A DNA stretch of 52,208 nt from Gammaproteobacteria bacterium (GCA_027013145.1 JALUXX010000042.1:1-52208); one strand, 5' to 3'; positions 7,844-17,259 are shown, counted from the stretch's first letter. The notes: a model not told the origin generated them from the letters alone. Translations and numbers: made by a program.

Positions 7844-9741
7844 GCGGACTCTGCGGCTGGATCGACATCCCCGCGACCGACGAAGAACGGCAACGCACGA
7901 TCGTCGCCATGGCCGCCGGTCTCCCCGCCCCGCTCGGCGGGTGCGCGGCGCCTTGCCATGCCACTGCCGGAGCGGCGGCATTGGCCGTCCACACCGAACC
8001 GCTCCCCGGCCGCCTGCACACGGAGGGGCAGCGCCTCATCGCGATCTGCGGCCGCCCCGAGTGGAGCGACCCGCAGCTCGCGGCCGCATCCGAGGAACAG
8101 GGGCCGGCCCGGGTCCTGGCGCGTGAATACGGGCGGCGTCGGGAACAGGTCCTGCAGGGTCTGCACGGCGCCTTCGCGTTGGCCGTGGTCGACAGCGGGC
8201 GGCGCGAACTGTTCCTCGCGATCGACCGCCTCGGCATCTGCACTCTCACCTTCGCCGCCGCCGCGGGCGGGCTCCTTTTCGCCAGCGACAGCGACGCCCT
8301 GCTGCGCCACCCGGCCGCGTCGAGGGGGTTGGATCCGCAGGCGCTGTTCGACTACGTCTATTTCCACATGCTCCCCGGGCCGGCCGGAATCTACCGCGGC
8401 CACGAACGGCTCTTGCCGGGACAGTTCCTGCGCTTCCAATCCGGCGCTATCGAACGCGGCACCTACTGGCACATGCGCTACCGACCCGAACGGCGCCCGC
8501 ACTACCCGGATTTTCGTGACGAGTTTCTCGCCCACCTGGAGGCGGCCGTCGCCGGCGCCGCCGCCGGCGCATCGGCCGGGGCCTTTCTCAGCGGGGGCAC
8601 CGACAGCTCGACGGTCGCAGGGATGCTCGCACGCAGCGCGAGCGACAAGGCGCGCACATTTTCGATCGGGTTCGATGCGGAAGGCTACGACGAAACCGGA
8701 TACGCACGCATCGCCGCGCGCCACTTCGGCACCGAGCATCACGAGTATTACGTGAGCCCGCAGGACGTCGTCGATTCGATCCCGCTGATCGCCGCCGCCT
8801 ACGACCTGCCCTACGGAAACGCGTCCGCGCTGCCGACCTACCACTGCGCGCGCCTCGCGCGCGAACACGGCATCACCCGTCTACTCGGCGGGGACGGCGG
8901 CGACGAGCTGTTCGGAGGCAACAGCCGTTACGCAAAACAGAACGTTTTCTCGTATTACGAACGGATCCCCGCATCCGTCCGCCGCGGGATACTGGAGCCG
9001 TTGCTCGCCCGCGGCGCCGACCGGGCCCGCGGGCCGATGCGAAAGCTGCGCCGCTACGTGGCCCAGGCGGCGATCCCTCTGCCCGACCGCGCCGAGACCT
9101 ACAATCTGCTCCATCACTTCGGGATCGACCGTGTGTTCGCTGCGGAGTTTCTCGAAAGCGTAAATCCCGGACATCCGCTGGAGGTCTTGCGCGACACCTA
9201 TGGGCGCGCCGACGCCGACGGCGTCATCGACCGCCTGCTCGCGCTCGACCTCAAGCAGACCCTCGCCGACAACGACCTCCCCAAGGTCACCCGCATGTGC
9301 GACCTTGCCGGGGTCGAACCCGCCTTTCCGCTGCTCGACCATCGGCTCGTCGAGTTCTCGGGCCGCCTCCCGCCGTCCTGGAAGGTCCGCGGGACCCGAC
9401 TGCGCGTGTTCTTCAAGAAGGCGCTCGCCGATTTCCTGCCCGGCGAAATCCTCACCAAGCCCAAGCACGGCTTCGGTCTGCCTTTCGGCGTATGGATGAA
9501 CGAATACCAACCCCTGCGGGAACTGGCCGGGGACGCGCTCGGACGACTGCACTCGCAGGGGATCTTCCGCCGCGACTTCCTCGACGCCCTGATCGACCGC
9601 CATCTCGACGAGCACGCGGCCTACTACGGGACCATGGTCTGGGTCCTGATGATGCTCTCCCAGTGGCTCGACGCGCGCAGCGCTCACACCGCCGCGACCG
9701 CACCGACGCCGGCCTCGGGCGCGCCGATGCAGTTGCGGTAG
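7840..9741 (+). CDS. Asparagine synthetase-like amidotransferase with Cys2 replaced by Ser
   Basis: A 633-residue protein, the usual size for AsnB-type enzymes in XrtA/EPS loci. The N-terminal Ntn-glutaminase-like domain covers residues ~1-210. The C-terminal ATP-pyrophosphatase domain has the PP-loop SGGTDSS (~250-256), then LLGGDGGDELFGG and a late KPKHGFGLPFGVWM motif. The normal start Met-Cys-Gly provides the catalytic Cys2 after Met removal. Here it reads Met-Ser-Gly-Leu-Cys-Gly, so the nucleophile is Ser and the only nearby Cys is at position 5. Glutamine hydrolysis may be lost or altered, leaving ammonia-dependent or another acyl-adenylate chemistry. The start is fixed by AAGGAG at 7821-7826 and the ATGA overlap. 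Its last 58 bases overlap the convergent deacetylase gene. Confidence 0.88.
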   Translation: MSGLCGWIDIPATDEERQRTIVAMAAGLPAPLGGCAAPCHATAGAAALAVHTEPLPGRLHTEGQRLIAICGRPEWSDPQLAAASEEQGPARVLAREYGRRREQVLQGLHGAFALAVVDSGRRELFLAIDRLGICTLTFAAAAGGLLFASDSDALLRHPAASRGLDPQALFDYVYFHMLPGPAGIYRGHERLLPGQFLRFQSGAIERGTYWHMRYRPERRPHYPDFRDEFLAHLEAAVAGAAAGASAGAFLSGGTDSSTVAGMLARSASDKARTFSIGFDAEGYDETGYARIAARHFGTEHHEYYVSPQDVVDSIPLIAAAYDLPYGNASALPTYHCARLAREHGITRLLGGDGGDELFGGNSRYAKQNVFSYYERIPASVRRGILEPLLARGADRARGPMRKLRRYVAQAAIPLPDRAETYNLLHHFGIDRVFAAEFLESVNPGHPLEVLRDTYGRADADGVIDRLLALDLKQTLADNDLPKVTRMCDLAGVEPAFPLLDHRLVEFSGRLPPSWKVRGTRLRVFFKKALADFLPGEILTKPKHGFGLPFGVWMNEYQPLRELAGDALGRLHSQGIFRRDFLDALIDRHLDEHAAYYGTMVWVLMMLSQWLDARSAHTAATAPTPASGAPMQLR

Positions 9742-10682
9742 AGTCGCAGGAGAAAGCGCGCCGGCGTGCGATCCCAGGGAGTGAACCGCGGAAGTTGGAA
9801 GCGATCCTGATCGCGCCGGGCCGCGCCCCAGCGTGTACTCAGGGCGGCGCGAAAGCCGAGATCCCGGACCAGACGGACGTGTTCGGGCCCGTAATCGCGC
9901 CCCGGCTTTCCATTGGGATACGCGAAGAGATCCACGGGCGCGTCGACAATCGCACGCAGGCGCTCGCGACCTCCGGCGATCTCCATGCGCGCCTCTTCCG
10001 GAGAAAGCCGCGACAGAATCGGGTGCGTCACCGTGTGTGCACCGATCTCCATCCCCGCGTCGTGAAGACGGCGCACCTCGTCGGCGTCCATCATCAGGCG
10101 CAGCCCGCCGAGATCCGCCCGGCAGGCCCGGCGCACCGCTTCGACCGCCGCCTCCCGCTCGGCGACCGGGCGGTACTTGAGCGCATCGACGATCCGTCGC
10201 AGGGTCTCACGGCGCTGCTCCAGGGTATCGACCGCCGGCCTGCCCAGACCGATCGACTCGAGATCGATCCGCGGCGCGGATGCCCGGCGTAGCGACTCGA
10301 TAACGACATCGTTCCACATCATCGCTCCGTCGAGAAATCCGGCGGCGATGAAGAAGCAGGCGGGCACGCCGTTGTCCCGCAGAATGGGAAGCGCGACGCG
10401 AACATTGTCCTCGTAGCCGTCGTCGAACGTGACCGCCGCGGCCCGCGGCGGCAGCGAGTCCTCGTCGAGACGCCGCAGGGCCTCGCCCAGCGGCAGGACC
10501 CGCCAGTGCCGCGCGAGCAAGCGCATCTGCCACCTGAAGGCCGAGGCCTCGATCGTCCCGGGCACGAGCGGATCGGGCGCTTCCAGGACGCGATGGTAGA
10601 TGAGGATGGAGAGCCGTGCCCGGCGACCGCCGGGCGCAACCACACTGCCGAGCGCATGCAGCAGACCGTCCGCCGCCCTCAC
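9684..10682 (-). CDS. Polysaccharide deacetylase (carbohydrate esterase 4, NodB-like)
   Basis: A 332-residue NodB-fold deacetylase that would remove acetyl groups from polysaccharide N-acetyl sugars. Motif 1 is AAVTFDDGYEDN, with the catalytic and metal-binding Asp pair. Motif 2 is the metal-binding H-x3-H, seen in IGAHTVTHPILS. An N-terminal SILIYHRV strand precedes them, as in other EPS-locus deacetylases. The start is taken as GTG 10682, which overlaps the upstream methyltransferase stop as GTGA. There is no clear signal peptide, only a short apolar stretch (GLLHALGSVV). It is the second deacetylase in the locus and differs from the XrtA-type one at 17260 in its opening and motif 2. Confidence 0.87.
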   Translation of the reverse strand: MRAADGLLHALGSVVAPGGRRARLSILIYHRVLEAPDPLVPGTIEASAFRWQMRLLARHWRVLPLGEALRRLDEDSLPPRAAAVTFDDGYEDNVRVALPILRDNGVPACFFIAAGFLDGAMMWNDVVIESLRRASAPRIDLESIGLGRPAVDTLEQRRETLRRIVDALKYRPVAEREAAVEAVRRACRADLGGLRLMMDADEVRRLHDAGMEIGAHTVTHPILSRLSPEEARMEIAGGRERLRAIVDAPVDLFAYPNGKPGRDYGPEHVRLVRDLGFRAALSTRWGAARRDQDRFQLPRFTPWDRTPARFLLRLYRNCIGAPEAGVGAVAAV

Positions 10683-11440
10683 CGCGACGGCCCCACGGTC
10701 GCCCGGATCACCAAGGCATGGCTCACGAAGGCCGCGACGAACGGCAGGCGCCGCAACGCGGACCGCACCGCCGGGCGCGATACGAATCGCTGCAGGCGAC
10801 CGAAGCGCGCCGGAAAAACGGGAACCCAATGGATCCGCGCATCCTTCAAACCGCAGGCCCGCGCGATCCGGCGCAGCCGCAGCGGCGACTCGTAGCGTAC
10901 GTGCGGCGCCCTGCCACGCACGCCGCGGCGCAGACGCTCGACCGCGTTCGGGATGCACCACCCGTTGAGCGCGTCGATCCAGACCTCGCCGCCCGGGCGC
11001 ACGACCCGCGCCAACTCGCGGATCGCCCGCTCCGAGGACCCCAGCGCCTGCACCACTCCGAAGCACAGGGCCCCGTCGAAGGCGGCGTCGCGTACCGGAA
11101 GCGCCGTGACGTCCCCGACCGCCCACCGTACCTCCGGTCCGCTACGCCCGCGCGCCTTGAGAATCGTCGGCAGCGAGTAATCGAAGCCGACCACCTCGCA
11201 CCCGCGCGCCGCCAGTTCCCGGCTGTAGGTACCGGCACCGCAACCGGCGTCGAGCCAGCGCCCGCTCCGCAATCCGGGGCCCGACAGGCGGCGGAAGTTC
11301 TCGAGCCGGGCGCGCAGCCCGGTAACGCTCCACCCGGCGATCCCGGCATCATCCTCGGACGACTCCGCGAAACCGATGAAACGCCGCCGCCAGGTCCGCT
11401 CGAAGGCCTCCGGGGCCCGCCCCGGGTCAGTGCCCGCCAT
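10679..11440 (-). CDS. Class I SAM-dependent methyltransferase
   Basis: A 253-residue methyltransferase. Motif I is RWLDAGCGAGTYSRELAARG, followed by the acidic-loop region VVGFDYSLPTILKA, VGDVTALPVRDAAFDGALCF and ELARVVRPGGEVWIDALN. ATG 11440 overlaps the end of the O-antigen-ligase-like gene by 14 bases; the frame is open to 11473 but the earlier codons lie deeper in that gene. Its stop overlaps the deacetylase start. It probably methylates a sugar of the exported polysaccharide. The acceptor is unknown. Confidence 0.82.
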   Translation of the reverse strand: MAGTDPGRAPEAFERTWRRRFIGFAESSEDDAGIAGWSVTGLRARLENFRRLSGPGLRSGRWLDAGCGAGTYSRELAARGCEVVGFDYSLPTILKARGRSGPEVRWAVGDVTALPVRDAAFDGALCFGVVQALGSSERAIRELARVVRPGGEVWIDALNGWCIPNAVERLRRGVRGRAPHVRYESPLRLRRIARACGLKDARIHWVPVFPARFGRLQRFVSRPAVRSALRRLPFVAAFVSHALVIRATVGPSR

Positions 11441-12749
11441 CCGCAAGCGCCCCCGCACGCCGCACGAACTCATGTGCCACCCGCGGCTTCGCCTCGGCAG
11501 CGCGCCCGTCCACCGTCAGGGTCCGTTCCACGATCACCCGGGTAACGACCTGCAGCGCGATGAGGTACCACGCCAGGTCGAAGTAGGCCAATCCCAGAAA
11601 CGCCCCTCCGACCGCGTAGGCCGCCAGACTGACCTGCAGCATCGCGGCCAGGTCTCCGGCCCATTTCAGGTCGGGCCGGTCGCGGCATTGCCGCACGGTC
11701 CAGGAACCGTAACGCCACGCCAGGATCCCGATCGTGAGGAAGATCGCGAGCCCCGGATACCCGTGCTCGCCCAGTATCTCGAAGTAGATGCTGTGCGAGT
11801 CGTGATAGTTGTCCGGCTCCGGCGCGTATTTCTTGAACAACTCCGGGGTGAAGGTCTCGAATCCTCCGCCGGTGATCGGTCGCGCGTTGGCGAGATGAAA
11901 CGCGAACCACCAGGCGTTGATGCGCCCGAGCGCGGATCGATCCTGCTTGTACGTCTCGATCGTGTCCATCTTGTGAAAATACTTCTCCGGCATGAAGTGA
12001 TACATGGTCGCCGCCACCGCCAGCAGCCCAAGCCCGATCAGGGCCCGCTTCCGGCTCTTTGCGAGCAACATGACACCCATGACGCCGCCGGCCAAAAAGG
12101 CCCCGCGCGAGTAGGTCCCGATGATCGCGATCCCCGTCAGCGCCATCGCCGCGCCGAGCCCGCGCCGCACCCACTTGTTCGTTGCGCTCAACTGCAGGTA
12201 GCGGAACAGCGGTAGGGTCATGCTCAGTGCAAGCCCGATCTCCGTGTTTCCGGGCATGAAACTGTGCGGGGGCCCGAGGACCATGTAGTGTCCGCCTGTC
12301 ATGATGGTGAACAGGCCACCCTTGACGCCGAAGAATCCCACCGAACCCGCGATCACCCAGACCAGCCAATGCAGCCGCTTGCGGTTCTGGATCAACATCA
12401 TCGTCACGAAGGTCATCAACTGGACCTTGACGACCTTGTCCCACTCGTGCCACCCCTCGACGGGATTGAGCATGAAAAACGACGTGAAGACCATCCACAG
12501 GTTGAAGACCACCAACATGATCACAAGCCCGTTCCAGGGCGGATGTTTCGGCTCCCGCGAGATCAGCCACCCCACAAGCGTCGTCACGCCGATGATCATC
12601 GCGAAGGGATAGTTGTACGCGAATCCCCAGCTCAACCGGTGCGGATTCATCAGACCGATCCACGCCCACATCAGGATCCCGATCCACGGCCGCACCAGGA
12701 TGAACGGCAGCGACCCGAAGACGATGACGGCGACGGCGACGCCCCTCAT
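11427..12749 (-). CDS. Exosortase A-associated O-antigen-ligase-like (putative O-glycosylation ligase) protein
   Basis: A 440-residue inner-membrane protein with about ten transmembrane segments, of the Wzy_C/O-antigen ligase superfamily. It matches the putative O-glycosylation ligase type that travels with exosortase A, with hallmark segments RPWIGILMWAWIGLMNPHRL near the N-terminus and TYSRGAFLAGGVMGVMLLAK in the middle. A long periplasmic loop contains ITGGGFETFTPELFKKYAPE and DSHSIYFEILGEHGYPGL, the His-rich catalytic loop of the superfamily. It may polymerise the repeat unit or attach glycan to protein. ATG 12749 follows GGAGGGG and overlaps the flippase stop as ATGA. Confidence 0.88.
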   Translation of the reverse strand: MRGVAVAVIVFGSLPFILVRPWIGILMWAWIGLMNPHRLSWGFAYNYPFAMIIGVTTLVGWLISREPKHPPWNGLVIMLVVFNLWMVFTSFFMLNPVEGWHEWDKVVKVQLMTFVTMMLIQNRKRLHWLVWVIAGSVGFFGVKGGLFTIMTGGHYMVLGPPHSFMPGNTEIGLALSMTLPLFRYLQLSATNKWVRRGLGAAMALTGIAIIGTYSRGAFLAGGVMGVMLLAKSRKRALIGLGLLAVAATMYHFMPEKYFHKMDTIETYKQDRSALGRINAWWFAFHLANARPITGGGFETFTPELFKKYAPEPDNYHDSHSIYFEILGEHGYPGLAIFLTIGILAWRYGSWTVRQCRDRPDLKWAGDLAAMLQVSLAAYAVGGAFLGLAYFDLAWYLIALQVVTRVIVERTLTVDGRAAEAKPRVAHEFVRRAGALADGGH

Positions 12750-14284
12750 CCGCCCCTCCCCGGGCCGACGCCGCCCGCGAGCGGGACCCCGCCGCCGGGC
12801 GCCCCCGGCCCACCGCCCCGGACGCCTGCGAGGAGCGCTCTGATCTCGCGGAACTGGCCGCGGTTGATCAGGAGCGTACCGGCCGCGTAGCTCGCCGCGC
12901 CTGCCGCGACGAGCAGGCCCAACCGGGCGTCCGCGCCGATTCCGGCGTGGACTGCGAGCCACCATTGAAAGACTTTGACCACCGCAAACATGGCGACGGC
13001 CGTCGCGGCCGGTCGCGCGAGCACCGCATGGAAGCGTGCGATCGGAAGCGCGACCAGACGGAAGGACACGAAAAAGTTGGCGTAGGCCACCAAGAGGGCG
13101 GCCGTCGCGTAGCCGGCGGCCACGCCGACCACCCCCCACGGCAGGCCGGCGACGACGAAGGCGAGGAACACGGGCGTCGCGAAAAGAGAGAATCGCAGGC
13201 GCGTCCCCGCATGCCCCGTACTCAGATAGATCAGCCCCGCGGTCGTCGCCACACTCTGCAGGAGCCCGGCCCAGCAGAGGATCTGGAGGACCGGGACCAT
13301 CGGCAGCCACTTGGCGCCGAATACCACCGCCACCAGGTCGCGTGCGACCGCGAAAAGACCGATCATCATCGGGAAAGTGACGAAGGCGATCGCGGCGACG
13401 GCCTTCAGATAGACCTCGCGGTACCGCGCCCATTGGTCCTGCAGTGTGGACAACACCGGGAACAGGATGCGTACGATCACCTGGCTGACTTGGTTCATGG
13501 GGTAGAGCATCAATTGGTAGGCCAGTGCATAGTACCCCAGCGGCCCGCTCCCCAGAAATTTTCCGACCAGCAGATTGTCTCCCTCACGGTGCGCGTAGTT
13601 CACCATGTCCGCGCCGAGCACGGCTGCGCTGAATCCCGTCATCCGGCGGATGCTGCGCCACTCGAAGCGCAGGGACGGGAGCCAGCGCGCATACAGGGCG
13701 ATCATGGTCATCGTAACGGCGGAGCCGACCAGGGGCTGCACCACCAGACTCCAGACGCCGAACCCGGAATACGCGAGGGAGACGGCGCATATCGCACCGA
13801 TCAGACTGCCCACCGCCTGGGCCTTGGCGATCTGCGCAAAGCACAGATGCTTCAACAGGATGGCCCGGGGAACGACCACCAGCCCGCCGAAGACGAGCCC
13901 GACCGACAGCACGGAGACGATCGGCGCCAACCGGGCGTCGCCGTAAAAGGAGGCGATTCCGGGCGCGGCGAGCGCCAGGGCGGCACCCAGCGCCCCCGCA
14001 ACCGAGACGTTCAACCAGAAGCTCGACGACAGCGCGGCCGGCGATACCTCCCGGGCCTGTACGATCGCCGCGCCGAGCCCGAAATCGGCGAACAACTGAA
14101 CCAACCCGTAGAAGACCAGCGCCATCCCCAGCAGCCCGAAATCCGCCGGCATCAGCAGCCGCGCCAGGATCACGGAGGTCGCGACCTGCACGATCTGGCG
14201 CAGCACCTGCCCGCCCCCCGTCCACAGGACCCCCCGCGCGGCCGTGACGCCGAGGCCGCCGCCCGATTCGCCCGCCGCCGTCAC
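12746..14284 (-). CDS. Wzx-type polysaccharide flippase (MOP superfamily)
   Basis: A 512-residue integral membrane protein with about 12-14 helices. The N-terminus GVLWTGGGQVLRQIVQVATS and the next helix ARLLMPADFGLLGMALVF are typical of the lipopolysaccharide-biosynthesis branch of MOP exporters. Segments such as FGLGAAIVQAREVSPAALSS and NYAHREGDNLLVGKFLG also fit that branch. It would flip the lipid-linked repeat unit across the inner membrane. The GTG start overlaps the upstream gene's stop (GTGA) and its own stop overlaps the ligase start (ATGA). The C-terminal tail is Gly/Pro-rich and probably disordered. Confidence 0.88.
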   Translation of the reverse strand: MTAAGESGGGLGVTAARGVLWTGGGQVLRQIVQVATSVILARLLMPADFGLLGMALVFYGLVQLFADFGLGAAIVQAREVSPAALSSSFWLNVSVAGALGAALALAAPGIASFYGDARLAPIVSVLSVGLVFGGLVVVPRAILLKHLCFAQIAKAQAVGSLIGAICAVSLAYSGFGVWSLVVQPLVGSAVTMTMIALYARWLPSLRFEWRSIRRMTGFSAAVLGADMVNYAHREGDNLLVGKFLGSGPLGYYALAYQLMLYPMNQVSQVIVRILFPVLSTLQDQWARYREVYLKAVAAIAFVTFPMMIGLFAVARDLVAVVFGAKWLPMVPVLQILCWAGLLQSVATTAGLIYLSTGHAGTRLRFSLFATPVFLAFVVAGLPWGVVGVAAGYATAALLVAYANFFVSFRLVALPIARFHAVLARPAATAVAMFAVVKVFQWWLAVHAGIGADARLGLLVAAGAASYAAGTLLINRGQFREIRALLAGVRGGGPGAPGGGVPLAGGVGPGRGG

Positions 14285-15678
14285 CGGGCGGCCTCCGGCG
14301 CATGGCTCACGACGTAGCGGAACTTCCCCGAGGCCTCGGCCGGGATCTCGCGGACCGTGCGCACCCGCACGTCGACCCCGGATCCGAGCCGTTTGCGCAA
14401 GCCTGCCACGATCGTCTCGCGTGCGCCGTCGGCGAAATCCGGACCCGGCTCGATCAGCACCTCGATCGCCGAGCGGCTCTCCTGTACGATCTTGAAGGCA
14501 CGCACGCCGCGGATTTCGCGTATCACGTAGATCAGGGCGAGGCCGTGCATCACCGTCCCGTCCTCGGCCACCACGAAGTCCGTCGACCGTCCCTGTACGT
14601 CCCGCAACAGCGGCAGACCGCGCCCGCACGTGCACGGGTGCGGATCGAGCGTGCCGATGTCGCCGGTACGGTAGCGGATGAACGGAAACGCCCGCGTGGC
14701 CAGGTGCGTGACCACGATCTCTCCGGGCCGTCCCGCGGGCAGCGTGCGCCCGTCGGGACCCACGACCTCGACGATGATGTCCTCCGCCGACACGTGCATC
14801 CCGCCGGCCGGGCACTCGTGGGCGATGAAGCCGGCGTCGCGCCCCCCGTAGCCGTTCGCCACCGGCGCGCCGAACACCGCGGCGATCGTGGCGCGCTGCT
14901 CGTCGTAGAGCCGCTCCCCGGTGGTGAAGACCACACGGACGCCGGCCCCGTCCAGCGGGATCTCGCGCGCGGCCGCGAACGCGGCCAGGCGGTGGAGCGC
15001 CGAGGGATAGCCGAACAGCATGCGCGGGCGCAATCGCCGGATCGTCCGGGCATAGGTCTCCAGATCCGCCTCCGCCATCCGGAACGCGGGCAGCAGCCGG
15101 CTGCGCAGGAGCCGGTCGCGCAACGCCCGGACCCGGTCCTGAGCCCCCAGTTCCACGGGCGAACCCCAGAGGACGATCTCGGGATCGCCGATGTCCACGC
15201 CCCACCAGCGCGTCGCGCGCCACTTCGCCGCGACGTCGTGGCTGACGCGCTCGGACCCCAGGTAGAAGACCATCGGCTCGCCGGTGGAGCCGCCCGTGTT
15301 CGAACGATGCAGCCGCTTCGCGGCCTCGGAGCGCAGGCGCCCGACGTGTGCCCGGATGGTCTCCTTGGTCATGAACGGCAGGCGTTCGAGATCGGCGACC
15401 TCCCTCACCGCCCGCCAGTCGAAGCCGCCGGCACGCGCAAGATCGCGGAAATAGGGCACCGAGGCGGCGGCGTCCTGGAGCAGACCGCGCAGGCGCTGTG
15501 CGCGCAGCGCCTCGATACGCGCGGCCTCCCACCATTGTGTGGTCTCCAGCTCGCGCAGGCGCCGGACGGTATCGTGCCCCTTGAGGCGCTCGTGCAGCGG
15601 AAACCACAGACCGCTCGCCCCGCGGCGCCACGCGTCGCGCAGGCGCTCGCGCACGGCGTTGGCCGCGCGCGCGTTCAT
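14281..15678 (-). CDS. PaaK/CapK-like adenylate-forming enzyme
   Basis: A 465-residue member of the phenylacetate-CoA ligase-like ANL superfamily that is frequent in capsule and EPS loci. The P-loop is HRSNTGGSTGEPMVFYLG (residues ~128-145). The core motif is VANGYGGRDAGFIAHECPAG, where a Tyr/Gly-rich adenylation loop is expected, and the hinge region is FIRYRTGDIGTLD, followed by CTCGRGLP, which holds the Cys pair seen in PaaK-type proteins. It may activate a carboxylate that is later joined to a sugar by the GNAT-like protein, but the substrate is unknown. The ATG overlaps the exosortase stop (ATGA) and its stop overlaps the flippase start (GTGA). Confidence 0.85.
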   Translation of the reverse strand: MNARAANAVRERLRDAWRRGASGLWFPLHERLKGHDTVRRLRELETTQWWEAARIEALRAQRLRGLLQDAAASVPYFRDLARAGGFDWRAVREVADLERLPFMTKETIRAHVGRLRSEAAKRLHRSNTGGSTGEPMVFYLGSERVSHDVAAKWRATRWWGVDIGDPEIVLWGSPVELGAQDRVRALRDRLLRSRLLPAFRMAEADLETYARTIRRLRPRMLFGYPSALHRLAAFAAAREIPLDGAGVRVVFTTGERLYDEQRATIAAVFGAPVANGYGGRDAGFIAHECPAGGMHVSAEDIIVEVVGPDGRTLPAGRPGEIVVTHLATRAFPFIRYRTGDIGTLDPHPCTCGRGLPLLRDVQGRSTDFVVAEDGTVMHGLALIYVIREIRGVRAFKIVQESRSAIEVLIEPGPDFADGARETIVAGLRKRLGSGVDVRVRTVREIPAEASGKFRYVVSHAPEAAR

Positions 15679-17243
15679 CGCCTCGCGGGCGGCGACGCCA
15701 CCGGGGCCACGGGCCCCATCGCGCGCAGGAAGCGGGCGAGTACCCGGCGCGCCTGCTGCGGTCCGACGGTGTAGTCCGCGGCCACGGCCACCACCGCGGC
15801 GTCGGTGCCGCCGTGGCGCAGGTCCTCCCACGCCTCCAGCAGCTTGGCGGCCAGCGGATCGACCGTGCGACGGGTGCCGATCCGATACCAGCTCCAGACC
15901 AGGCGCTCCACGTCCCCCGAGCGGATCTCCGTCTCGATCACCCGCATCCGCCGTCCCGCCCCGAGCGCGACCTCCCGCGACTGCGAGCCGATCCGCACCC
16001 AGCGCCTGCCGTCGTAGAGCCGCGTCCCCCAGCGGATCAGCTCCGCGCCCTGCCGCTCGCGGGGATAGTAGGCGGAGTAGAGGAAGACCGACCGATCCCC
16101 CGACCGGTAGACCTTCAGAAAGGTGCCCCCCGCCCCGGGGAACACGGGGCGCCAACTGTCGGCGGTCGCGAACGGACCGGACCAGGGCGGACGGGCCGCG
16201 GGCGCGGTCATCGCCGCCGGCTCGGTGACCCGCGCCGCACGCAGTCCGAGGGCGTACAAGGCGCCGGGGCCGAGTCCGGCGGCGGCGACCAACGCCAGGG
16301 CCGCCCCGGCCATGGCCCGGCTCGAGGACCGGGTTGCGGGCGCGGCGGCCGCCGGCCGAGTCGCGGGGGTCCGTGCCGGTTCCGCCCCCGCGGTCTCGGG
16401 TTCGCGCAGGAACTGTCCGGCCCAGAACAGCACGAACATCACGAACCCGAAGAAGATCCACCCGTAGACGATGTGGTCGACGCCGGTGGCCAGGTGCATG
16501 TCGCTGAGGTAGGCCAGTCCGACGATGCCGGCCGCCCTCACCCCGTTGGCGAGGATTGGCACGAGGATCGCGAACGCGATGAACACGACGCGGCGCCAAA
16601 GGCCGCGATAGGCGAGGTACGCGTAGACCGTGCCGAGGACGACCGACGCAATCAGATAGCGCAGCCCCGCACACGCCTCCGCCACCTCGAAGGTCCCGGA
16701 GGGGATGACGATGTAGCGGCCCTCCAGCAGGACCGGCATGTGCGTGAGCTGTAGCAGGTAGACCGAGAAGTGCCCGGTGAAATCCCGCAGCGGCGGGATC
16801 AGTCCGTCGCCCATCGGAACGGCGAAATACAGATAAGCGAGCGGGAACCGCAGGATGCGCACCAGTCGCGTACCCAGAACGCCCCACACGGCGCCGACGA
16901 TCAGGGTCACGAAGGCGAGCTGCTGACCGAGCAGGACGTCGATGCGTGCGGCGACCGCCCAGGCGAGTGCCGCCAGCACGACCACGCCGACTCCGAGGGC
17001 GGAGGCAACCGGGCGCTCCCGCGCGATCTCCGCGCGGCGTTTCCAGATGAGGTAGAGGGCGATCGGCAGAATCAGGAACCCGTGCGCGAAGGTCTCCGAG
17101 CGCCACCAGATGGCGACCATCGACCGCACCGTCCCGGCATAGAGCACCGAGACCCCGATCAGGACCGCGCCGAGCGCCAGCAGCGGCGCGCGCCAGCGCG
17201 CCGCGGTCGGCGCCGCGATCACCTGCGCCGCTTCGGTCGCCAT
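15675..17243 (-). CDS. xrtA: Exosortase A fused to an EpsI domain
   Basis: A 522-residue inner-membrane protease/transpeptidase that processes PEP-CTERM proteins. About eight helices lie in residues 20-285. Catalytic Cys191 sits in VAEACAGLRYL, with Arg195 next to it, Arg236 in ILANGVRAAGIV and His257 in VDHIVYGW, all present as expected for the family. A Pro/Ala-rich linker (~288-315) and one more helix lead to an EpsI (DUF3485) domain at ~365-505, which contains WRPVFPGAGGTFLKVYR and FLYSAYYPRERQGAELI. ATG 17243 is the first Met before the first helix; longer frames have Arg/Pro-rich, non-homologous starts. Two likely substrates are encoded at 23995 and 27059. Confidence 0.94.
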   Translation of the reverse strand: MATEAAQVIAAPTAARWRAPLLALGAVLIGVSVLYAGTVRSMVAIWWRSETFAHGFLILPIALYLIWKRRAEIARERPVASALGVGVVVLAALAWAVAARIDVLLGQQLAFVTLIVGAVWGVLGTRLVRILRFPLAYLYFAVPMGDGLIPPLRDFTGHFSVYLLQLTHMPVLLEGRYIVIPSGTFEVAEACAGLRYLIASVVLGTVYAYLAYRGLWRRVVFIAFAILVPILANGVRAAGIVGLAYLSDMHLATGVDHIVYGWIFFGFVMFVLFWAGQFLREPETAGAEPARTPATRPAAAAPATRSSSRAMAGAALALVAAAGLGPGALYALGLRAARVTEPAAMTAPAARPPWSGPFATADSWRPVFPGAGGTFLKVYRSGDRSVFLYSAYYPRERQGAELIRWGTRLYDGRRWVRIGSQSREVALGAGRRMRVIETEIRSGDVERLVWSWYRIGTRRTVDPLAAKLLEAWEDLRHGGTDAAVVAVAADYTVGPQQARRVLARFLRAMGPVAPVASPPARR

Positions 17244-17259
17244 CGTCCCGCGTGTGGTA

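Noticed and set aside
12750-13433. N-terminal extension of the O-antigen-ligase-like gene back to 13433
   Set aside because: This is the out-of-frame shadow of the flippase gene; the true start is ATG 12749 with a GGAGGGG site.
14281-15678. Phenylacetate catabolism for the PaaK-like gene
   Set aside because: No other paa genes are present; the surroundings are exopolysaccharide genes, where PaaK/CapK-like proteins are common.
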